Source: CAZQAA01 sp964591255 (GTDB taxonomy: Bacteria > Desulfobacterota > DSM-4660 > Desulfatiglandales > Desulfatiglandaceae). From it: DNA of 5,037 nt. Position 1 is the first letter of the stretch. Each line of letters opens with the position of its first letter. This document shows, piece after piece, positions 1 through 5,037 of this stretch. The stretch covers positions 1-5,037 of the forward strand of contig CAZQAA010000012.1 of the NCBI GenBank assembly GCA_964591255.1. Reading direction: 5' to 3'. The position numbers and the translations under genes were made by a program. The notes below the pieces were generated by a model that searched no databases, was not told where the DNA came from, and saw only the letters and a program-made list of their open reading frames with translations.

Positions 1-1038
1 AACACCTTTGGCCATTGATTTGTAATACTGTCTATTTTTAAGCAATCTTTCGGCTTCGGAAATAATAGATTCCCTGTCTGTTCCTACAAGGTGTACAACT
101 CCTGCCTTGACTGCTTCTGGACGTTCTGTCTCCTTCCTCAACACAAGGACCGGCTTACCAAGGGCTGGCGCCTCTTCCTGAACCCCTCCTGAATCGGTAA
201 TTATCATATAGGCCTGCTTCATGGCCTGTACGAACTGCGCGTAACCCAATGGCTCTACCAGATGAATGCGTGGATGTTTTCCAAGAATTGCATGAGCTGG
301 TTCCGTCACATTCGGATTGGGATGTACCGGATATAAAATTTCTATATTGCTGTTACGCTCTATCAGTTCACGAAGCGCTGAAAATGCCTCCCTCATAGGC
401 ATTCCGAAATTTTCTCTGCGGTGAGAGGTGACTAGGACCAACCGCTTATCTGCATCAAGCTCTATACCAATATCAAAATCCCGTTTCGCAGTCTCGAGTA
501 AGGCATCGATCACCGTGTTACCTGTCACATGAATTCTCTCATCAGGAATATTTTCCCGCAAAAGATTCTGCTTAGATGATGCAGTAGGGGCAAAATGAAG
601 CGCAGTCAAGTGGCCCGCCACAACCCGGTTCATCTCTTCAGGAAAGGGATTATAAATATCGCCTGTACGCAATCCTGCTTCCACGTGCCCAAAGGCAACA
701 TGACGATAAAAACACGCAAGAGCAGTGGTCATGACAGTTGTGGTATCCCCTTGGGCAAGGACCATATCTGGACATGCCCTTTTCAAAACCTCGTCCAGAG
801 CCATCAATAACCTTGCTGTCAACTCAGGGAGCGATTGATTTTCCTGCATAATATCCAGGTCATAATCTGGCTGAATGCTGAAAATCGACAGAACCTGATC
901 AAGCATTTCACGATGCTGAGCCGTGGCAAGCACATTCACATCGACCCAAGACTGTTTTTGAAGAGCCAGAATCACCGGGGCCATTTTGATTGCTTCAGGA
1001 CGGGTTCCTACTACGCAAAGCACACGCTGTTTTTTCAT
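1..1038 (-). CDS. wecB: UDP-N-acetylglucosamine 2-epimerase (non-hydrolysing), 3' end cut by window
   Basis: Cytoplasmic enzyme interconverting UDP-GlcNAc and UDP-ManNAc, the entry step for ManNAc/ManNAcA-containing surface glycans. The frame is open for 346 codons from ATG at 1038 to the left edge. By eye it aligns with E. coli WecB almost throughout, with GTRPEAIKMAP at residues 11-21, QHREMLD at 41-47, GDTTT at 97-101, GHVEAGLRTGD at 117-127, HRREN at 206-210 and TDSGGVQEEAP at 281-291. The residues matching E. coli D95, E117, E131 and H213 are present as D98, E120, E134 and H206, so it should be active. The visible part stops at MAKGV, where the family's NPYGDG motif normally follows, so about 30 C-terminal residues are missing off-window. 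The start is fixed by the canonical N-terminus. It lies 9 nt after the asnB stop with no good Shine-Dalgarno at normal spacing (an AGAAGGGA sits about 19 nt upstream), which suggests translational coupling to asnB. Family call is very secure; the product's use in this locus is inferred. Confidence 0.96.
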   Translation of the reverse strand, partial: MKKQRVLCVVGTRPEAIKMAPVILALQKQSWVDVNVLATAQHREMLDQVLSIFSIQPDYDLDIMQENQSLPELTARLLMALDEVLKRACPDMVLAQGDTTTVMTTALACFYRHVAFGHVEAGLRTGDIYNPFPEEMNRVVAGHLTALHFAPTASSKQNLLRENIPDERIHVTGNTVIDALLETAKRDFDIGIELDADKRLVLVTSHRRENFGMPMREAFSALRELIERNSNIEILYPVHPNPNVTEPAHAILGKHPRIHLVEPLGYAQFVQAMKQAYMIITDSGGVQEEAPALGKPVLVLRKETERPEAVKAGVVHLVGTDRESIISEAERLLKNRQYYKSMAKGV

Positions 1039-1047
1039 GGATAAAAA

Positions 1048-2712
1048 TTACTTGTATCCCTTCTGATGAACATGCAGCACAGCCCGGCCCGAGGGATCCA
1101 AAACATTTTTCAGTTCCGGATCCCATGCGAGTGCTTCCGCTGTACTGCAAGCCACTGAAGGCACTGAAGGAACACAGGCAGCAGCCGAGTCTGAAGGAAA
1201 AAATTCCGAAAAAATGGAACGATAATAATACTCTTCCTTAGTTTTTGGGGGATTAATTGGAAAACGGAATCGAGCATTTTCAAGCTGCTCATCACTTACA
1301 ACCCGATCCGTTATTTCTTTCAAGGTATCAATCCAGTTATATCCCACTCCGTCAGAAAATTGTTCTTTCTGTCTCCAGACTATTGTTTCAGGAAGGTAGG
1401 CTTCAAAGGCCTTTCTCAGCACCCATTTTTCCATGCGGCCCTCTTTAGGCCTTTTATCTCCAGGATTGAGTCTCATGGCCACGTCCATAAAATCCTTGTC
1501 AAGGAAGGGGACCCTTCCCTCCACTCCCCAGGCAGCCAAGGCCTTGTTGGCCCTGAGGCAGTCGTACAGATGCAGCCTTTTTATCTTCCTGACTGTCTCT
1601 TCATGAAAGGCTCTTGCATCCGGAGCCTTGTGAAAATAGAGATAGCCACCAAAAATTTCATCTGCTCCTTCCCCTGAGAGAACCATTTTTACCCCCATGG
1701 ATTTTATAACCCTTGCCAGCAGATACATTGGTGTAGAGGCCCTTACAGTAGTCACATCATAGGTCTCAATGTGGTATATTACGTCTCTTATAGCATCAAG
1801 CCCTTCCTGGATGGTGAAATTGATTTCATGATGAACGGTACCGATATGGTCAGCAACCTCTCGTGCTGCCGCAAGATCCGGAGATCCCTTGAGCCCTACG
1901 GCAAAAGAATGAAGCCTTGGCCACCAGGCCGGATGTTCATCATCGGTTTCAATGCGCCTGGGGGCAAACTTTGCGGCAACAGCAGCAATTATGGAGGAAT
2001 CAAGTCCGCCTGAAAGCAGGACACCATAAGGAACATCAGACATCAACTGCCGGTGCACCGCCTCTTCAAGAGCCTCACGCAGCCCACTTATGGAAGTCTT
2101 ATTATCCTTGACCGCTCCATAATCCATCCAGTCGCGCTTATACCACTTCTTAAGCTGGCCTTCCCTGCTGTAATAGTAATGACCAGGAGGAAATTCCTCG
2201 ATTTTTCTGCACACCCCTTCCAGGGCCTTGAGTTCTGAAGCTACAAAAAAATTTCCATGCTCATCCCAGCCCATGTATAAAGGGATTATGCCGATATGAT
2301 CCCTTGCAATGAGGTAACAATCATTGTCAATATCGTACAATGCAAAGGCGAATATCCCGTTTAAATCTTCCAGGAAATTCGCCCCCTTTTCCCTGTAAAG
2401 GGCAAGAATCACCTCACAGTCGGAATGGGTAAGAAAATCATACCCCTTGAAAGCCTGTCTAATCTGTCTGTGATTATATATCTCCCCGTTCACAGCGAGC
2501 ACAAGACGCCGATCTTTACTGTATAAGGGCTGGGCACCGGACTTAGGATCAACAATGGAAAGCCTCTCGTGGGCCAGGATTGCCTTTTCCCCACAAAAAA
2601 TTCCAGACCAGTCCGGGCCACGGTGGCGCAGCTTCCTGGCCATTTCAAGCACCTGAGGCCTTAAGACCTGAGAATCAATCTTTAAATCAAATGCCCCTAC
2701 TATCCCACACAT
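1048..2712 (-). CDS. asnB: Asparagine synthetase B, glutamine-hydrolysing
   Basis: Cytoplasmic enzyme making asparagine from aspartate, ATP and glutamine. It has 554 residues, the same length as E. coli AsnB, and resembles it along the whole chain. The N-terminal class II glutamine amidotransferase domain (about 1-200) carries the nucleophile Cys2 in MCGIVG, RHRGPDWSG at 29-37, R50 in AHERLSIVD, VNGEIYN at 74-80 and D98. The synthetase domain carries the PP-loop SGGLDSS at 234-240, SGEGADEIFGGY at 346-357, GRVPFLD at 399-405 and WRQKEQFSDG at 446-455 with the conserved Lys449. The conserved tail (PSVACS, DPSGRAV, HQ.xYK) is also kept. The start is decided by the required Met-Cys N-terminus and a GAGGT 7 nt upstream. 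It lies between a deacetylase and wecB, so a role as amidotransferase acting on a sugar acid is possible. The close match to the housekeeping enzyme, rather than to the divergent AsnB-like amidotransferases of polysaccharide loci, favours true asparagine synthesis. Confidence 0.96.
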   Translation of the reverse strand: MCGIVGAFDLKIDSQVLRPQVLEMARKLRHRGPDWSGIFCGEKAILAHERLSIVDPKSGAQPLYSKDRRLVLAVNGEIYNHRQIRQAFKGYDFLTHSDCEVILALYREKGANFLEDLNGIFAFALYDIDNDCYLIARDHIGIIPLYMGWDEHGNFFVASELKALEGVCRKIEEFPPGHYYYSREGQLKKWYKRDWMDYGAVKDNKTSISGLREALEEAVHRQLMSDVPYGVLLSGGLDSSIIAAVAAKFAPRRIETDDEHPAWWPRLHSFAVGLKGSPDLAAAREVADHIGTVHHEINFTIQEGLDAIRDVIYHIETYDVTTVRASTPMYLLARVIKSMGVKMVLSGEGADEIFGGYLYFHKAPDARAFHEETVRKIKRLHLYDCLRANKALAAWGVEGRVPFLDKDFMDVAMRLNPGDKRPKEGRMEKWVLRKAFEAYLPETIVWRQKEQFSDGVGYNWIDTLKEITDRVVSDEQLENARFRFPINPPKTKEEYYYRSIFSEFFPSDSAAACVPSVPSVACSTAEALAWDPELKNVLDPSGRAVLHVHQKGYK

Positions 2713-2719
2713 AAAATGT

Positions 2720-2724
2720 ACCTC
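2720..2724 (-). promoter_or_regulatory. Ribosome binding site of asnB
   Basis: On the minus strand the sequence reads GAGGT, followed by a 7-nt spacer and the asnB ATG. This is the best Shine-Dalgarno match among the starts visible in the window. It begins only a few bases after the heptamer array ends, so structure or copy number in that array could affect its accessibility. Confidence 0.75.
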
Positions 2725-2730
2725 AAAAAT

Positions 2731-2801
2731 AAGCTGAAAGGTGAAAGCTAAAAGCTGAAAGATGAAAGGTCAAAGGTGAAAGGTGAAAGATGAAAGGTCA
2801 A
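2731..2801. repeat. Heptanucleotide tandem array, consensus GAAAGGT (plus strand)
   Basis: Nine contiguous 7-nt units occupy 2736-2798: gaaaggt, gaaagct, aaaagct, gaaagat, gaaaggt, caaaggt, gaaaggt, gaaagat, gaaaggt. They are flanked by a partial unit, aagct (2731-2735), and by caa (2799-2801). Every unit keeps the core AAAG and the final T, with changes mainly at positions 1, 5 and 6. A higher-order period of 28 nt (four units) is visible: the 17-mer GAAAGATGAAAGGTCAA occurs exactly at 2757-2773 and 2785-2801, pointing to growth by block duplication. The array fills most of the 94-nt gap between the deacetylase stop and the asnB start. The plus strand is strongly purine-rich, and the minus-strand transcript carries pyrimidine-rich ACCTTTC units. 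It has no inverted repeat or coding capacity of its own. Function is unknown. Confidence 0.93.
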
Positions 2802-2806
2802 CACAG

Positions 2807-3832
2807 TTATCCAAAAAGGCTTACAATCTGTGCAGCGAACATGGACTCGGTAAAGGTCATATCATTGTGAATCCCAACACGCTTCAGTTTATAAAGATTG
2901 CCCATATTATTGTTCCAGCCGTTATTGGTGGTAACCGCCATGGAGTAACCTGCCTGTTTGACCAGTTCTGCTATGTGATCCGTGTAATTGCCATTGGGGT
3001 AACAGAACGGGATAAAATCATGATGGCACACATTTTTCCGGAGGAGTACCTCCTTCGAATTTTCAAGCTCTGCCGTGATGTCGTTCTCGTCAAGGGTTGT
3101 CAGTATCTGGTGACTGCATGTATGAGACCCAAAAGATATCAAGCCACCCTTTTGCATCTCATGGATCCCATCCCAAGCCAGGAATACTCGCGAGTTTTTT
3201 CGAAAATTTCCATCCGGGAGGGCAGAATCCAGCAATTTTTCGATCCGCCTTAGGGGTAATGCCTTGAGAATTTCAATTGCCTTTTCAAGTTTCTGTCCTT
3301 TTGAACCTGAAAGACCCTTTATACTGCAAATAACCTTGTTTAACTCCATATCGTCTTCAAAATGAATTTTATCCAAATGCTCTGACTGTTCCAGCAACAA
3401 GGTTACTCGATCGGTCCAGAACATATCATATGACCCTATGAAATCCGTGGCCAGAAATACTGTTGCCGGAACATCATGGGCCTTAAGAACCGGATAAGCA
3501 TAATCATAAAAATCGCGCCATCCGTCATCAAAGGTTATGGCGCAAAGAGGCTTCTCAATATTCTGACAAGAGGTATTTCCAGTAATAAAATGGGATAAAG
3601 GAACCAAAGAAAAATATCTTTTCAGAAACCTAACATGCATTCGAAGGCTATCATCGCTGACATACATACCCGGCTGAATCTTCCAGTCCACTTCGGCCAG
3701 CGGGAGGACACGATGATACATCAGGATGAGAAAGTTGTTATTTTTGGCATTACTGCGAATTTTGTGTGAAATAAGACCGCATTTTGACATCACAAAAGAC
3801 ATAGCGGCCTTTACAAGAACTGTTGACTTCAT
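2807..3832 (-). CDS. Polysaccharide deacetylase (NodB homology domain, carbohydrate esterase 4 type)
   Basis: Predicted metal-dependent deacetylase of 341 residues acting on N- or O-acetyl groups of a glycan or glycolipid. After a short N-terminal segment, MYHRVLP (38-44) opens the domain. Motif 1 is TFDDG at 100-104, with D103 as likely metal ligand and D102 as likely base. W220 in LAWDGI precedes motif 2, SHTCSH (236-241), giving metal ligands H237 and H241. Motif 3 is the CYPNG variant at 277-281, and RVGIHND (318-324) is the C-terminal core motif. About 110 residues, including FWTDRVTLLLEQS, separate motif 1 from W220; this spacing is common in deacetylases of exopolysaccharide loci. No convincing signal peptide or membrane segment is seen, so action on a cytoplasmic or inner-leaflet intermediate is plausible. 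The start is uncertain: ATG at 3832 lacks a Shine-Dalgarno, while ATG at 3802 (residue 11) has AAAGG 5 nt upstream. The true substrate cannot be read from sequence. Confidence 0.9.
   Translation of the reverse strand: MKSTVLVKAAMSFVMSKCGLISHKIRSNAKNNNFLILMYHRVLPLAEVDWKIQPGMYVSDDSLRMHVRFLKRYFSLVPLSHFITGNTSCQNIEKPLCAITFDDGWRDFYDYAYPVLKAHDVPATVFLATDFIGSYDMFWTDRVTLLLEQSEHLDKIHFEDDMELNKVICSIKGLSGSKGQKLEKAIEILKALPLRRIEKLLDSALPDGNFRKNSRVFLAWDGIHEMQKGGLISFGSHTCSHQILTTLDENDITAELENSKEVLLRKNVCHHDFIPFCYPNGNYTDHIAELVKQAGYSMAVTTNNGWNNNMGNLYKLKRVGIHNDMTFTESMFAAQIVSLFG
3808..3812 (-). promoter_or_regulatory. Possible ribosome binding site for an alternative deacetylase start at 3802
   Basis: The minus strand reads AAAGG, then 5 nt, then ATG at 3802, which is codon 11 of the longer frame. 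The upstream ATG at 3832 is preceded by pyrimidine-rich sequence with no Shine-Dalgarno. Both starts leave the catalytic domain intact, since it begins near residue 35. The match is short, so this only raises the alternative. Confidence 0.35.
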
Positions 3833-3914
3833 ATGGGATTTAGATGGGAGAGCACAAATTTATTTCGTGCCATGTAAGCATGCATAAAATTTCGAAAACT
3901 ATGGTAGGGGTATC

Positions 3915-5037
3915 CTAAGACTCGGATATTTCAGAAACAAAATACCTCAGTTTACCTGATTTTTCCCGCGGAATTCTGTCAAGATACTCAAAGGAAATAT
4001 GAACCCGAGTTCCAAGGGCAGTCCTCAGTTTTTGTTCTAACATTTTTTCGGACTCTTCATTAAAGGAAGGAGATTTTACAATCTGCACATGTAATCTATC
4101 CACAGCCTTCTGGTACATCTTGAACTCATGTACTGTATCATCCTTGAGCGTATAGCAGAGGTATGCGGCATGCACCAGTTTACCATCAGTGGTCCTGATA
4201 AAATCCTCCTTTCGGCCCTCCACGATTTCCATCAATGGCAGGGTTATACCACAGGAACATTTCCTTGTACTCTCAACTCCGATATCCCCAATATCATACC
4301 TGATCAGCGGCATGGCCCGTGTTGAAAGGTCTGTAATCACAACCCTGCCCGGCTCACCAGGTTTCACTGGTTTGTCGTCTTCATCCAGGAACTCCACGCA
4401 CAGATGATCACTCATCATGTGCATATTGCCGCGCTTGCACTGGAACGCGATTATTCCATGTTCAGCACATCCGTATTCATCAACTACCGGACAGCTGAAT
4501 ACCTCATCAAACAGTTTCCGATGATGGGGATACATCTTTTCCGCAGTACAGATAACCGCCTTGAGATTAAGTTCATTCAGATCTATGCCGCATTCCCTGG
4601 CATGCAGGCAAAAACCATAGATGGCCGTTGTATAACCATAAAAATAAGCGGGCTTAAATTTTTTAATTCTGGAATATTCCCTGAGGCAGGCTTCCCTTGA
4701 TATATCAAAGGCGGAAACTCTTATTCTGTTCAGTACAAAGTCCTTTAGCTGTTCCTGCCATCTCAGTTTACTGGTGACTGGCACCCCCCAGAATCTGACC
4801 TGACGATCTCCAATATCAATTCCATACCAGCGGTAACATCTCCACATAATGGCATCATTCAGGCCCAAGGCCCTTGCCTCCTTTTTGAAGTGCAAAGTCA
4901 TTCCTGTAGAACCACCGGTCTTTCTCGTATACAATCTCCCCAGATTCTCATCAGATATGAGAGACTTTTCGTTCTTTAATATTTCTTCCTTGGAGAGGAC
5001 AGGCAAATTGCAGAGGTCTGCTTTAGTTTTGACTCCT
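3915..5037 (-). CDS. CapK/PaaK-type adenylate-forming ligase (phenylacetate-CoA ligase family), 5' end cut by window
   Basis: Member of the ANL adenylation superfamily, which activates a carboxylic acid with ATP to an acyl-adenylate and usually passes it to a thiol. The frame is open to the right edge, with 373 residues visible out of the ~430-460 usual for the family. A TTG at 5006 is an internal leucine codon: upstream in-frame residues continue as ADLCN into LPVLSKEEI, the conserved segment before the nucleotide-binding loop, so the true start is off-window. Visible motifs (numbered from the right-edge fragment) are the phosphate-binding TGGSTG at 40-45, the aromatic-acidic YGCAEHG at 188-194, RYDIGD at 246-251, CSCG at 260-263, GRKED at 274-278 and the C-terminal PREKSGKLRYF at 356-366, which contains the likely catalytic lysine. 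C200, C260 and C262 may form a metal site, as suggested for relatives. It ends with TAG, 82 nt before the deacetylase. Phenylacetate degradation is unlikely given its polysaccharide neighbours; CapK-like homologues are common in capsule loci, with poorly known substrates. Confidence 0.9.
   Translation of the reverse strand, partial: GVKTKADLCNLPVLSKEEILKNEKSLISDENLGRLYTRKTGGSTGMTLHFKKEARALGLNDAIMWRCYRWYGIDIGDRQVRFWGVPVTSKLRWQEQLKDFVLNRIRVSAFDISREACLREYSRIKKFKPAYFYGYTTAIYGFCLHARECGIDLNELNLKAVICTAEKMYPHHRKLFDEVFSCPVVDEYGCAEHGIIAFQCKRGNMHMMSDHLCVEFLDEDDKPVKPGEPGRVVITDLSTRAMPLIRYDIGDIGVESTRKCSCGITLPLMEIVEGRKEDFIRTTDGKLVHAAYLCYTLKDDTVHEFKMYQKAVDRLHVQIVKSPSFNEESEKMLEQKLRTALGTRVHISFEYLDRIPREKSGKLRYFVSEISES

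Noticed and set aside
1153..1170. Perfect 9-nt tandem duplication (CACTGAAGG twice) near the 3' end of asnB
   Set aside because: It encodes PSVPSV where E. coli AsnB has PGGPSV, with no net length change at that point. It is best read as chance or minor sequence drift, not a functional repeat.
1360..1677. Open 105-codon plus-strand frame opposite asnB
   Set aside because: It is fully antisense to conserved asnB motifs and shows no family features. The other plus-strand frames within wecB, asnB and the ligase gene are likewise shadows.
2745..2773. Promoter-like TTGACC with a 17-nt spacer to TAGCTT on the minus strand inside the heptamer array
   Set aside because: The -35 matches five of six consensus bases but the -10 matches only about three, and TTGACC arises simply from the repeat unit (it occurs twice, 28 nt apart). 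Not enough to call a promoter.
2783..3253. Open 156-codon plus-strand frame opposite the deacetylase
   Set aside because: It lies antisense to the well-supported deacetylase, begins inside the heptamer array, has no Shine-Dalgarno and shows no recognisable domain. It is a shadow frame.
3852..3870. Imperfect hairpin GCACAAA-TTTA-TTTCGTGC in the gap between ligase and deacetylase genes
   Set aside because: The stem is short, A/T-rich and bulged, and no U-tract follows on the minus strand, so it does not support a terminator.
5004..5006. TTG as start codon of the ligase gene
   Set aside because: The frame stays open upstream to the window edge and the upstream residues fit the family's conserved lead-in to LPVLSKEE, so this TTG is an internal leucine codon.

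Overview
The window is a compact block of four genes, all on the minus strand. It reads like the inside of a surface-polysaccharide (capsule, exopolysaccharide or O-antigen) biosynthesis locus of a Gram-negative bacterium. In transcription order (right to left) the genes are: a CapK/PaaK-type adenylate-forming ligase whose 5' end lies beyond the right edge; a NodB-type polysaccharide deacetylase; a full-length glutamine-hydrolysing asparagine synthetase (asnB); and a non-hydrolysing UDP-GlcNAc 2-epimerase (wecB) whose last ~30 codons lie beyond the left edge. I see no frameshifts, insertion sequences, RNA genes, CRISPR array or plus-strand genes. The long plus-strand open frames are shadows of these four genes.

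Layout: 1-1038 wecB (3' incomplete); 9-nt gap; 1048-2712 asnB; 94-nt gap filled mostly by a heptanucleotide tandem array (about 2731-2801); 2807-3832 deacetylase; 82-nt gap with nothing convincing in it; 3915 to the right edge, the ligase. No gap reaches 300 bp. No convincing terminator was seen, so one polycistronic transcript is plausible, though the two larger gaps could hold weak internal promoters.

How the genes may work together: WecB makes UDP-ManNAc, a precursor for ManNAc or ManNAcA residues. The deacetylase would remove N- or O-acetyl groups from a glycan or lipid-linked intermediate. The CapK-like enzyme would activate a carboxylic acid as an acyl-adenylate or thioester. AsnB supplies asparagine, or possibly amidates a sugar acid. 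This joint role is inferred from family and neighbourhood. AsnB resembles the E. coli housekeeping enzyme so closely that it may only be a passenger in the locus.

Organism: moderate base composition, an E. coli-like AsnB, WecB and a GAAAGGT-type heptamer array between genes suggest a proteobacterium in the broad sense. A Desulfobacterota-type (former deltaproteobacterial) genome is my best but low-confidence guess. I do not see a previously undescribed system. The most distinctive non-coding element is the heptamer array just upstream of the asnB ribosome binding site.
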